Below are positions 18,202-26,946 of a DNA stretch of 64,000 nucleotides, piece after piece. Location: contig CALODT010000003.1 of the NCBI GenBank assembly GCA_942492205.1, forward strand, positions 310,001-374,000, in the 5' to 3' direction. The number at the start of each line of letters is the position of its first letter. Position 1 is the first letter of the stretch. This DNA is from UBA1847 sp942492205. Lineage in GTDB: Bacteria; Pseudomonadota; Gammaproteobacteria; Steroidobacterales; Woeseiaceae. The notes beneath the pieces were generated by a model that saw only the letters and a program-made list of their open reading frames with translations, did not search any database and was not told where the DNA came from. A program made the translations under genes and the position numbers.

Positions 18202-18238
18202 CGATCCTGCAGAGCGCGCCGAGGCCTTCTGGCGGAGC

Positions 18239-19060
18239 CTACTGTCGCCACAGGCGCAGGTTCAACGGGCGTTCGCCGTCATCGTTGCTGCGGAAAGGAT
18301 TGATGTCGATACCGCCACGCCGCAGATAGCGCGCCTGGATACTCAGTTTCTCGGGCCGGCATCGCGACACCAGGTCGAGGAACATCTGCTCGACGCAAGC
18401 CTCGTGAAAGCCGCTATGCTGCCGATACGAAACGACATAGCGCAGCAACGAGGCAGGATCGATCCTGGGTCCACGGTAGCTGATTTGCAGGCTGCCGATA
18501 TCCGGCTGTGCCGTTACCGGACACAGACTCCTTAAAAGATGGGTGTGCAGGTCCTCGGTGACGATCGTATCGCTGTCTGCCTCGAGCAACGCCGGATTGA
18601 TCTCCCAGTCCGCGCAATCAACCGACATCCTGTCGAGGCAGGCGCCGGCCAGCCTGGAGACGGGACGCGCTTCGGTGGCTGCCACTGGTGCGACCGTCAC
18701 GCCGACCGCGGCGCCCACACAGGCGCCAATGTCTGTCGCAATCGCGTTGGCGACGTCGTCGGGCGAAGAAAAGGTGCTCATGGCGAACGAGTTGAGGAAC
18801 AGTTTCAGCGACTTCGACTCGACGATATTGGGCGATTCTGCGGGCACGACGAGCTCGGCTGTTGCGACGACCGGCTGGCCGTTTTCGGCGAGCCAGGTCA
18901 GTTCCCACGCGTTCCAGATGTCCGCCCCGGTAAACGGCAGCGCGGTGGCAAGGCCCATCGGCTCCCGCGACTGCGCGCGCGGAATCGCGCACAGCAGCTC
19001 CGGTGCGTAAATGTCCGGATAGTCGGTTTTCCTGCCGAGCGGTATCTTCGTTGCTTTCAA
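18239..19060 (-). CDS. queF: NADPH-dependent 7-cyano-7-deazaguanine reductase
   Basis: About 273 residues, long (YqcD/type II) form. Motifs: LGRKTDYPDIY at the start, ESKSLKLFLNSF in the first half, catalytic Cys in LLRSLCPVTAQPD, and HEACVEQMF. It reduces preQ0 to preQ1 in queuosine synthesis. I prefer a TTG start at 19060, which has AGGA 8 bases upstream and matches the short family N-terminus; GTG at 19120 would add 20 residues and has no ribosome site. A preQ0 transporter (YhhQ family) is encoded at 43517. Confidence 0.92.
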   Translation of the reverse strand: MKATKIPLGRKTDYPDIYAPELLCAIPRAQSREPMGLATALPFTGADIWNAWELTWLAENGQPVVATAELVVPAESPNIVESKSLKLFLNSFAMSTFSSPDDVANAIATDIGACVGAAVGVTVAPVAATEARPVSRLAGACLDRMSVDCADWEINPALLEADSDTIVTEDLHTHLLRSLCPVTAQPDIGSLQISYRGPRIDPASLLRYVVSYRQHSGFHEACVEQMFLDLVSRCRPEKLSIQARYLRRGGIDINPFRSNDDGERPLNLRLWRQ

Positions 19061-19133
19061 AGGTCGGAGTCCTGTCTCAAAGGCCCTTGTTTGCAAGGCC
19101 GGTTTGCGAGTGTGCAACACAAGGAGCCGTATT

Positions 19134-19163
19134 TTGCATCAGGATACGCCGGATTTGATGCAA
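19134..19163. repeat. Inverted repeat upstream of cyanophycinase
   Basis: TTGCATCA at 19134-19141 and TGATGCAA at 19156-19163 form an 8-base inverted repeat with a 14-base spacer, in the region between divergent queF and cphB. A TAAAAT box follows at 19171-19176 on the plus strand, a possible -10 element without a good -35. Candidate operator; no regulator identified. Confidence 0.4.
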
Positions 19164-19272
19164 TCTTGTGTAAAATAGCAGCCCATTTCCTTCATCGACT
19201 GTACCCGACAACAGGGTCCTTGCGGACCGGCAAAATAAACGGGCAGTCCAGACAAACGAGTTTTGGCATTCA

Positions 19273-20094
19273 ATGAGTCCTGCAAACGGCAGCAATGGTA
19301 ACGAGCGCGGCTATATTATCCCGATCGGCGGCGCAGAAGAAAAACTGCACAATCCCGAGATTCTGGATCGCTTCGTCGAGCTCTGTGGCGGCAAACAGTC
19401 GCGTATCGGGATAATTCCAACGGCCTCCGAACTGGAAGATACTGGCCGCAACTATGAGAAGCTGTTTCGAAAGCTGGGTGTAAAGCACGCCAAGGTCCTG
19501 CCGTTCATAACGCGCGAGGATTGCCAGTCGGGCCCTGATGTCGAGTACATCGAAAAGTGTGACGGCGTCTTCATGACAGGCGGTAATCAGCTCCGCCTGT
19601 CAACGACGCTTGGCGGCACGGCCGTCGCGCAATTGATCCGACGCCGCAATGCCGATGGCATGCACGTGGCCGGTACCTCCGCTGGTGCTGCGTTCATGCC
19701 GGAGCACATGATCGCTGGTGGCAGGGAGGGCAGCACGCCCATGCCCGATATGGTTACGATGGCACCGGGTCTCGGACTCACCAACGCGTTTATTATCGAT
19801 CAGCATTTTCGCGAGCGCGATCGCCTGGGACGCCTGCTGACAGCGCTGGCCTATAATCCGTTCGCTGTCGGTATCGGACTTGACGAGGACACGGCCGCGT
19901 TCATTCGTCCCGGCGATAAGCTGGAAGTGGTTGGCAGCGGCGGGATAACAATCATCGATCCAACCAACTTGAGCTTTTCCTCCATGGATCAAGCCAGGCG
20001 CGGCGATCCCGTCTGCCTGATTGGTGTGAAGCTGCATATACTCGTGTCGGGCGGGCGATTTGAAATCGAATCGCGCGAGGCACACGCCGCATAA
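19273..20094 (+). CDS. cphB: Cyanophycinase
   Basis: 273 residues of the peptidase S51 family. The nucleophile Ser lies in VAGTSAGAAFM; an active-site His is expected in IDQHFRERDRLGRL, and GIGLDEDTA is conserved. The enzyme cuts cyanophycin into beta-Asp-Arg dipeptides. No signal peptide is visible, so it should be cytoplasmic. It lies 25 bases before cyanophycin synthetase, so storage polymer breakdown and synthesis are co-transcribed. No isoaspartyl dipeptidase gene is present in the window. Confidence 0.93.
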   Translation: MSPANGSNGNERGYIIPIGGAEEKLHNPEILDRFVELCGGKQSRIGIIPTASELEDTGRNYEKLFRKLGVKHAKVLPFITREDCQSGPDVEYIEKCDGVFMTGGNQLRLSTTLGGTAVAQLIRRRNADGMHVAGTSAGAAFMPEHMIAGGREGSTPMPDMVTMAPGLGLTNAFIIDQHFRERDRLGRLLTALAYNPFAVGIGLDEDTAAFIRPGDKLEVVGSGGITIIDPTNLSFSSMDQARRGDPVCLIGVKLHILVSGGRFEIESREAHAA

Positions 20095-20119
20095 CAATAA
20101 GAACGAACGAGCGCATGCC

Positions 20120-22906
20120 ATGAAGATCGAGAGCACTAACGTATTCGTCGGGCCCAATATGTTTGCCCGATTTCCGGTAATTCGACACGTACTGGAGCTC
20201 GGCATACTTGAAGAGTGGCCCACCGTGCGCCTTGGCAAGGACTATGTCGACGCATTGCTGACGCATCTGCCGGGTCTGCATGACCACGGTTGTTCGTATC
20301 GCGAGCCGGGAGGCTTCGTGCGCCGCATGGCCGAAGACGAAGGGACGTGGCTGGGCCATGTGATGGAGCATGTTGCGCTGGAGCTGCAGAATGTTGCGGG
20401 CTCCGACGTCACCTTCGGGCGCACCCGTTCTATCGATGGCAGGCCGGGGTTCTACAACATGGTCTTCCAGTACAAGGATGCCGCCGTCGGCCGCCGGGCA
20501 AGCAAGCTGTCGCTGGATTTGTTGCACAGCCTGTTACCCGACGAACTGAAACCCGAAGACGCGCCGGGGCTGGACTGGAACTTCGACGACGAGCGAGACG
20601 CTTTTATTCGCTACGCGCAACGGCGGGAGTTCGGGCCAAGCACGGCGTCGCTGGTGAAAGCGGCGGAGGAGCGCAACATCCCCTGGCTGCGACTCAATAG
20701 CTACAGCCTGGTGCAGTTCGGCCAGGGCCGCTACCAGCAGCGCATCCAGGCGACCACAACCGGACGTACCAGCAACATCGCGGTCGAGCTTGCTTCCGAC
20801 AAAGAAGAGACCAACGGTATCCTGCGCGACCTTGGCTTGCCGGTGCCCGCTCAGGCAATGGTCCGCACGACCCGCGATGCCGTCCGGGCGGCGGAACGTA
20901 TCGGCTATCCGGTGGTGCTGAAACCGCTGGCCGGCAATCATGGACGCGGCGTGTCGATCAACCTGCGCACCGCCGAAGAAGTCGAAACCGGTTTTGCCAA
21001 AGCCAAGGAGCACGGCAAGACGGTCATCGTTGAAAGTTATATCGAAGGTTTCGATCACCGCCTGCTGGTTGTCAATGGTCAACTGGTTGCAGCGGCGAAG
21101 CGCGTCCCCGGGCACGTTGTCGGCGACGGCAGCAACACGATTGAACGGCTGGTTGAGATCGTCAATCAGGACCCGCGCCGCGGCGTCGGTCACGAGAAGG
21201 TGCTGACACGCCTGGAGTTCGACCACCAGGCTGAACGGCTGCTGGCGAAACTCGGCTACGACAAGGACACGGTGCCTGCGGAGGGCGAGGTCGTTTACCT
21301 GCGCTCGACCGCGAATCTCTCGACGGGTGGCACGGCCATTGACGTGACCGACATTATTCATCCCGACAATCGCGAAATGGCGATTCGCGCAATCCGTGCG
21401 ATCGACCTCGATATTGGCGGTGTCGATTTCCTGACAAGAGACATCACGGAGTCCTATCGTGAAGCCGGCGGCGGCATCTGCGAGGTCAATGCCGGGCCTG
21501 GATTCCGCATGCACGTAGCCCCCAGCGCAGGAACGCCCCGTGACGTTGCCGGGCCGGTGATCGACATGCTGTTCCCGCCCGGAGAGCCAAGTCGCATACC
21601 GATTGCCGCGATTACAGGCACCAACGGTAAGACGACCACGTCGAGAATGCTCGCACACATCCTCAAGATGTCGGGGCTCACCGTTGGCCTGACATCGACG
21701 GATGGCGTTTATATCGACGGCAAGCTCAGTGTGCCCGGCGATATGACTGGCCCCGTGTCCTCGCAAATGATCCTGCGCGATCCGTCGGTGGATGCGGCTG
21801 TGATGGAAACGGCGCGGGGCGGATTACTGCGCAGCGGTCTGGGTTTCCAGGAGTGCAACGTTGCCTGCTGCCTCAATGTCTCTGCAGACCATCTCGGACT
21901 GCGCGGCGTGAACACGCTCGAGGATCTTGCCGAGGTGAAGCGCGTGCCAATCGAGATCGCAACGGACGCGGCGGTATTGAATGCGGACGATCCTCTGTGT
22001 TTGCAAATGGCGGACTATACGGACGCGGCGCGCCTCTCCTACATCACGATGAACCCGGGGCACCCGCTGGTGAAGCAGCATATTCAGGCCGGGGGTCAGG
22101 CGTTTGTGCTCGAAAAGGGTATGAACGGGCATATGATTACGATCTACGATAATGAATCGCATACACCGCTGTTATGGACGCACCTGATTCCCGCGACCAT
22201 CGAAGGTCGGGCGATGCACAACGTACAGAACGCGATGTTCGCCGCGGCGCTCGCCTACAACATGGATGTTGGTCTGGAAGGTATTCGCCAGGGGCTTAGA
22301 ACCTTTGACTCGACCTTCTTCCAGGCGCCTGGACGCATGAATATCTACACTGAGCATCCGTTCAAGGTGATACTCGACTATGCGCACAACCCGGCAGCCG
22401 TCAAGGCGATGTGTGGACTCGTGGATCGTTTTGACGTCGACGGACGACGGACCGTCGTATTGTCGGCGCCCGGCGATCGTCGCGATGAAGATATACACGC
22501 TATTGCGGAGATTGCGGCCGGACATTTCGATCACTTCATCTGCCGCTGCGATGACAATCGTCGTGGCCGCGGGCCGGATGAGGTGGCAGTCATGTTGAAA
22601 AACAAGCTGCTGCAAATGGGCGTATCGGCCGACCGTATCGAGGTTATACCGGACGAGCAGGAGTCAACCCAGCGGGCCCTCGAAACCGCACAGGCAGGCG
22701 ACCTCGTCTTGATTCTTGGTGACAACACGACGCGTGCCTGGAAGCAGATCATCTACTTCAATTCCGGTGCGCACGCGACAGAACCGGGCAGCAAGAAGAG
22801 CATCACGATCGAGCTGCCGGACAGCGATGATTTCGAGCTGTCGGAGGACCTCGAGATCATCAGCGACGAGCGCGGTGTGCGCATCGCGCGCGACGAGGGC
22901 GATTGA
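20120..22906 (+). CDS. cphA: Cyanophycin synthetase
   Basis: 928 residues from ATG at 20120 (MKIESTNVFVGPN), the family N-terminus. Order: N-terminal domain (1-160), ATP-grasp domain (about 215-480) with VVLKPLAGNHGRGVS, and Mur-ligase-like domain with P-loop GTNGKTTT (near 500), ETARGGLLRSG (near 563) and LDYAHNP (near 752). It builds the poly-Asp backbone and adds Arg side chains using ATP, without a ribosome. Length matches the family (about 870-930). Strong neighbours: cyanophycinase upstream and a second Mur-ligase protein downstream. Confidence 0.95.
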   Translation: MKIESTNVFVGPNMFARFPVIRHVLELGILEEWPTVRLGKDYVDALLTHLPGLHDHGCSYREPGGFVRRMAEDEGTWLGHVMEHVALELQNVAGSDVTFGRTRSIDGRPGFYNMVFQYKDAAVGRRASKLSLDLLHSLLPDELKPEDAPGLDWNFDDERDAFIRYAQRREFGPSTASLVKAAEERNIPWLRLNSYSLVQFGQGRYQQRIQATTTGRTSNIAVELASDKEETNGILRDLGLPVPAQAMVRTTRDAVRAAERIGYPVVLKPLAGNHGRGVSINLRTAEEVETGFAKAKEHGKTVIVESYIEGFDHRLLVVNGQLVAAAKRVPGHVVGDGSNTIERLVEIVNQDPRRGVGHEKVLTRLEFDHQAERLLAKLGYDKDTVPAEGEVVYLRSTANLSTGGTAIDVTDIIHPDNREMAIRAIRAIDLDIGGVDFLTRDITESYREAGGGICEVNAGPGFRMHVAPSAGTPRDVAGPVIDMLFPPGEPSRIPIAAITGTNGKTTTSRMLAHILKMSGLTVGLTSTDGVYIDGKLSVPGDMTGPVSSQMILRDPSVDAAVMETARGGLLRSGLGFQECNVACCLNVSADHLGLRGVNTLEDLAEVKRVPIEIATDAAVLNADDPLCLQMADYTDAARLSYITMNPGHPLVKQHIQAGGQAFVLEKGMNGHMITIYDNESHTPLLWTHLIPATIEGRAMHNVQNAMFAAALAYNMDVGLEGIRQGLRTFDSTFFQAPGRMNIYTEHPFKVILDYAHNPAAVKAMCGLVDRFDVDGRRTVVLSAPGDRRDEDIHAIAEIAAGHFDHFICRCDDNRRGRGPDEVAVMLKNKLLQMGVSADRIEVIPDEQESTQRALETAQAGDLVLILGDNTTRAWKQIIYFNSGAHATEPGSKKSITIELPDSDDFELSEDLEIISDERGVRIARDEGD

Positions 22907-22965
22907 TGGCCGCCGGCCTGCCCGAGCACATCCCGGACGGCCCAGGAAGGCCGTAGCCGCGCGCG

Positions 22966-24645
22966 ATGGAATTTCTTGATGCGCGCAGACTGACCGGGCC
23001 CAGCCTCGTTTTCGATGTTCCTGGCACGATCCTGGACGTGCGTTGCTCGCCGGAGGAGGCGAGGGCTCTGGTACCGGTCTGGGCGAATCACGTTGCGCGC
23101 ATGCTGGAGGCGCTGGACTGGCCGGCTGCGCGCCTGGCATCTCTCGAATTGAGCGGCGGCATCAGCCTGGCGTTCTCCGCGCCAATCGATGCGTTGTATG
23201 CGGCGACAGAGATCAATGAGTGGGCCTGGGCGGCCAGCGCGTACGAGCTGGGTGTTGCCGACCGGGAACCCGACTTCGACGCATCGCTGCAGGCGATTCG
23301 TGCCTCTGCGGCAGACGAATCGAACGACGAGCTCATGTGGCTGGTTGATGAAGCCGAAGAGCGTGGCACGACTTTGCTTTGGGACGACGATTTTGTCTCT
23401 GTCGGCCTGGGTCGTGGCTCCGAAACCTGGCCGGTCAGGGAAATTCCGGACGCAATCGACTGGGACAGATTCCACGACATCCCGATCGGGATCGTAACCG
23501 GAACCAATGGCAAGACAACGACGGTTCGATTTGCCACGCATATTTTGCGCGCCGCAGGTCGCAACGTTGGCCTGAGTTCTACAGACTGGATTGCGGTCAA
23601 CGAGGACGTGCTGGATCGCGGCGACTGGTCGGGTCCGGGCGGGGCACGCACGGTACTGCGGGAAAAGAACGTCGATGTAGCGATACTCGAGACGGCACGC
23701 GGGGGTCTGTTGCGACGCGGGCTCGGCGTACAACGTGCGGATGCCGCGCTGATCACGAATATCAGCGAAGATCATCTCGGCGACTTTGGCTCACAGGACC
23801 TTAATGAACTGCTCGCTGTGAAGTGGATTATCAGCCGCGCGGTGGCAGCAGGCGGACGATTACTATTGAATGCCGACGATGTGCTGCTCTGTGAGCGCGC
23901 GGAAAGCTACGAGGGTGAGCTGGTCTGGTTTAGCCTCAATGCGGACAACGAAACGATACAACGGCACACGGATGCCGGCGGCCTGGCTTTCGTGCTTGAC
24001 GGCGATACGTTGCTACGCATGGAAGGCGAGGTCCGCGAGGCCATCTGCAAGAGTCATGAAATTCCCATTGCGCTGGGTGGCGCCGCGCGCCACAACGTCG
24101 CCAATGGACTGGCCGCGGCGGCGCTCACCTGGTGCCTCGGCGTTTCCGTCGACGATATCCGGCGCGGGCTCACGACGATGGTGCAGGACGAGAACCCCGG
24201 TCGCTGCAACCTGTACGACCTGAATGGTTTCAAGGTACTGGTCGACTTCGCGCACAATCCTGCTGCAATGGCCGCCCTGTTCGATATGGCCAGGGCAATC
24301 CCGGCGAAGCGCAGGGCGCTGTGCTTCGGCCAGGCGGGCGATCGCACGGATGCTCTGATCCAGGAACTGGCGCGCGACGCCTGGGCAATTGGGCTTGACC
24401 GCGTCGTGGTATCGGAGCTCGCTGCCTATCATCGCGGGCGCGAGCATGGAGAGGTCTTCGACATTATCCAGGATGAGCTCGAAAAGGCCGGCGCCGATAC
24501 GTCGCAGATCGCACACTTCGAGACCGAGTTGGAGTCTTTCCTGTCGGCTATCGACTGGGCTCAGCCTGGCGACCTCGTGATCATGCTCGCACTCGGTGGC
24601 GCGCTGCCTATCCAGGAAAAACTCAAGGAACTGGGCGCAGAATAA
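22966..24645 (+). CDS. Mur-ligase-type cyanophycin synthetase-like protein (no ATP-grasp)
   Basis: 559 residues. The C-terminal two thirds match the Mur-ligase half of CphA: P-loop GTNGKTTT (near 180), ETARGGLLRRG (near 240), NISEDHLGDFG, and VDFAHNP. The ATP-grasp region of CphA is missing, and the first 170 residues are unlike it. It follows cphA by 59 bases and ends overlapping the convergent hydrolase gene by 23 bases. Related short 'CphA-prime/CphA2-like' proteins occur beside cphA in other proteobacteria; it may ligate one amino acid or a dipeptide to the polymer. Activity is unproven. Confidence 0.85.
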   Translation: MEFLDARRLTGPSLVFDVPGTILDVRCSPEEARALVPVWANHVARMLEALDWPAARLASLELSGGISLAFSAPIDALYAATEINEWAWAASAYELGVADREPDFDASLQAIRASAADESNDELMWLVDEAEERGTTLLWDDDFVSVGLGRGSETWPVREIPDAIDWDRFHDIPIGIVTGTNGKTTTVRFATHILRAAGRNVGLSSTDWIAVNEDVLDRGDWSGPGGARTVLREKNVDVAILETARGGLLRRGLGVQRADAALITNISEDHLGDFGSQDLNELLAVKWIISRAVAAGGRLLLNADDVLLCERAESYEGELVWFSLNADNETIQRHTDAGGLAFVLDGDTLLRMEGEVREAICKSHEIPIALGGAARHNVANGLAAAALTWCLGVSVDDIRRGLTTMVQDENPGRCNLYDLNGFKVLVDFAHNPAAMAALFDMARAIPAKRRALCFGQAGDRTDALIQELARDAWAIGLDRVVVSELAAYHRGREHGEVFDIIQDELEKAGADTSQIAHFETELESFLSAIDWAQPGDLVIMLALGGALPIQEKLKELGAE

Positions 24646-25588
24646 ACTCGACGATGTCGTTCGCAATCTGCTGCGTTTTCGCCGCGGACAAGATGTCCCC
24701 TGCCAGCACATGATGGCTGGGATCGCCCGGATCCTGAACTTCGATACGGGCCTTTGCGGGCGCCTCGATAGCATCGTAGACGGACAGCGCTGCCTGCGGT
24801 GAAATAACACCGTCGTCGCTGGAATAGAACATCAGCAATCGCTGTGAGATATGCGCCGGCAGTTTGCGATTGGCAAGGCCAACAAGGCGCATCATTTCCA
24901 CAGCGGCATCCATCGGATAGCTCGTAGACCAGTAGCGCGCCTGCGCCTCGTTGTGCGCTACCCAACTGCGCGTTTCGCCGGCCATTAGCTTTGCGATCCA
25001 TGGTCCGGCTGGCCGGGTGAGCCAGGCCGCCGCCGGGTCGCGCGGTGCGAAATTCGGCGACAGCATGACCAGCGTGTCGACGGACGCCATCGCCGGGTGG
25101 CCCAGCATGGCGGCCGCGAGCGTGGCCCCGGTCGAGGTACCGATCACAACGACTTTGTCACCGATCGCTGACGCGACTGACAGCGCTTCGGTCGCATCGG
25201 CCAGCCAGTCTTCAGCGCGGGCGCCGGACATGGGTTCGCGCTCGTGACCATGACCGCTAAGGCGCGTTTCGAACAGGTTGGCGCCCAGTGCGTCAGCGAC
25301 GAGTTCCGCCAGCGGTGCTGTTTCCTGGCGTGTCGCGGAAAAGCCGTGCAGGTACACAACGGCGTATGGGGTCTTGCCGGTATTCGCGAACCAGCGAATA
25401 CGCTTTTCCGTGCCGGGTATCAGGCCGTGCAGGGCAGCCGCCTGCTGCTCGCTCTGCGCCAGCCAGTCCTCGACGTCATCAGGTACAGCGATAACCGCAA
25501 TGGTTGACTCGAGCCGAGACGGCGTCAGCAGCCAGAGCACCGCGAGCAGGCCGACGAGGACGGCAATGAATACACGCGTCTTATTCAA
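24623..25588 (-). CDS. Membrane-anchored alpha/beta hydrolase
   Basis: 321 residues. One N-terminal hydrophobic helix (about 6-24) may anchor it facing the periplasm. The hydrolase core has LHGFSATRQE (oxyanion region), nucleophile Ser in GTSTGAT, an acid in YSSDDGVISP and a His in PSHHVLAGD. Substrate unknown. It overlaps the EVE-domain gene by 8 bases and the convergent Mur-ligase gene by 23 bases. Confidence 0.85.
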   Translation of the reverse strand: MNKTRVFIAVLVGLLAVLWLLTPSRLESTIAVIAVPDDVEDWLAQSEQQAAALHGLIPGTEKRIRWFANTGKTPYAVVYLHGFSATRQETAPLAELVADALGANLFETRLSGHGHEREPMSGARAEDWLADATEALSVASAIGDKVVVIGTSTGATLAAAMLGHPAMASVDTLVMLSPNFAPRDPAAAWLTRPAGPWIAKLMAGETRSWVAHNEAQARYWSTSYPMDAAVEMMRLVGLANRKLPAHISQRLLMFYSSDDGVISPQAALSVYDAIEAPAKARIEVQDPGDPSHHVLAGDILSAAKTQQIANDIVEFILRPVP

Positions 25589-26033
25589 GACTCAGAATCT
25601 TGTTCCAGTGCTTTTTGCTGACTGGCATGATCGACAGTCGGTTGCCCTTGCGGGTCAGGATCATGTCCTCGAGGCTTTTTTGCGCCTTGATTTCCGTCAG
25701 CGTGACATTGCGCCTGGTCTTGCGTACGAATTCAACGTCGACGAGACACCAGCGCGGATCGTCCTGCTTGCTTTTCGGGTCGTAGTATTTTGACTTCTTG
25801 TCGAACTGCGTGGGATCCGGATAGGGTTCGCTGGCCACCTTCGCGATCCCGACGATGCCCGGTTCCTTGCAGTTCGAATGGTAGAAGAAAATCTGGTCAC
25901 CGATCTTCATGTCGTCGCGCATCATGTTGCGGGCCTGGTAGTTGCGGATTCCATCCCACATATCGCGGCCGTCTCGCTCAAGATCATCGATGCTGTAGGC
26001 ATCGGGTTCGGACTTCATCAACCAGTGTTTCAT
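25581..26033 (-). CDS. EVE-domain protein
   Basis: 150 residues starting MKHWLMKSEPDAYSIDDL, followed by WDGIRNYQARN and FFYHSNCKEPGIVG, the hallmarks of the EVE (thymocyte nuclear protein 1-like) fold. EVE domains are related to PUA and YTH and bind modified bases in DNA or RNA. The start is placed at ATG 26033, which yields the conserved N-terminus; the open frame continues upstream without similarity. Cotranscribed with the hydrolase. Role in the cell is not known. Confidence 0.9.
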   Translation of the reverse strand: MKHWLMKSEPDAYSIDDLERDGRDMWDGIRNYQARNMMRDDMKIGDQIFFYHSNCKEPGIVGIAKVASEPYPDPTQFDKKSKYYDPKSKQDDPRWCLVDVEFVRKTRRNVTLTEIKAQKSLEDMILTRKGNRLSIMPVSKKHWNKILSLE

Positions 26034-26168
26034 GGGCCTGCTCTTATGCCTGAAGACGACGATCGGGCGAGCGATTCTAGCATCATTAGAGGCTCCGATT
26101 TGGCATCTGATGTGTGCTAGGATTGCCGCTCTCCAATCCTCATCCACACTTCAGTAAGAAGGTGTCAG

Positions 26169-26843
26169 ATGGCTAATATGCTGGCGAATATTTTTGGCTC
26201 GTCACCGGTGCAGCCGCTCGAAAAGCACATGGAAGTTGCCTACCGTTGTGCGCGGCAGCTGCGACCGCTTTTCGAGGCGCTGATTGCGAATGACTGGGAC
26301 GGCGTACTTCAGGCTCGCGAGCAGATCGAGGCTCTCGAACATGAGGCCGACAATATCAAGAAGGAAATTCGCCTGAGCATGCCAAAGAGCCTGTTCATGC
26401 CGGTTCCGCGCGAAGACCTGTTGGAACTGCTGCTGGTTCAGGACAAGATCGCCAATCGTACCAAGGACGTTTCCGGCGTCATCGTCGGGCGTCACATGCA
26501 GATTCCAGAGCCGATCGCCGAGAAATTCCTGGAGTTCGTGAACCGCAATATCGATGCGGCCAAGCAGGCGCGCAAGAGCGTACGGGAGCTCGATGAGTTG
26601 TTTACGGCCGGGTTCAAGGGCGCAGAGGTGACGCTCCTGTCGGACATGATCGAGAAGCTCGATAGCATAGAGACGCATACGGACGAGCAACAGACGATTC
26701 TGCGTTCCGGTCTGTTCGAGATCGAGAAGACGCTCGACCCTATTGACGCGATATTCCTGTATGACGTGATCTCCCTCACCGGAGAAATCGCGGACATGGC
26801 GGAAAGGGTCGGGCGCAGGCTCGAACTTCTGTTATCGCACTGA
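26169..26843 (+). CDS. PhoU-like (DUF47, TIGR00153) phosphate transport regulator
   Basis: 224 residues, all alpha-helical and charged, starting MANMLANIFGSSP. EHEADNIKKEIR and LLVQDKIANRTKDVSG match the TIGR00153/DUF47 family, a PhoU relative. Such genes almost always precede a PiT phosphate transporter, as here (104 bases upstream of it). It probably modulates transport activity. No membrane segment. Confidence 0.92.
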   Translation: MANMLANIFGSSPVQPLEKHMEVAYRCARQLRPLFEALIANDWDGVLQAREQIEALEHEADNIKKEIRLSMPKSLFMPVPREDLLELLLVQDKIANRTKDVSGVIVGRHMQIPEPIAEKFLEFVNRNIDAAKQARKSVRELDELFTAGFKGAEVTLLSDMIEKLDSIETHTDEQQTILRSGLFEIEKTLDPIDAIFLYDVISLTGEIADMAERVGRRLELLLSH

Positions 26844-26946
26844 GCAGGGACAGTAGAGAACGACAGCGGTAAAGCCGACTGTCGCAAGAAACCACAAAAA
26901 TAAGAAGCCGATTGTAATAAGAAGCCAGACGCTCTGGGGATAGTCA

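Noticed and set aside
20534..21766. Open frame antisense to cphA (410 codons)
   Set aside because: Translation is unlike a folded protein and the sense gene is certain.
22905..22960. Mini open frame between cphA and the second Mur-ligase gene
   Set aside because: About 16 codons, no ribosome site and no similarity; treated as spacer.
26899..26926. Repeated AATAAGAAGCC in the gap before pit
   Set aside because: Only two short copies 17 bases apart, with no further structure; too weak for a functional claim.
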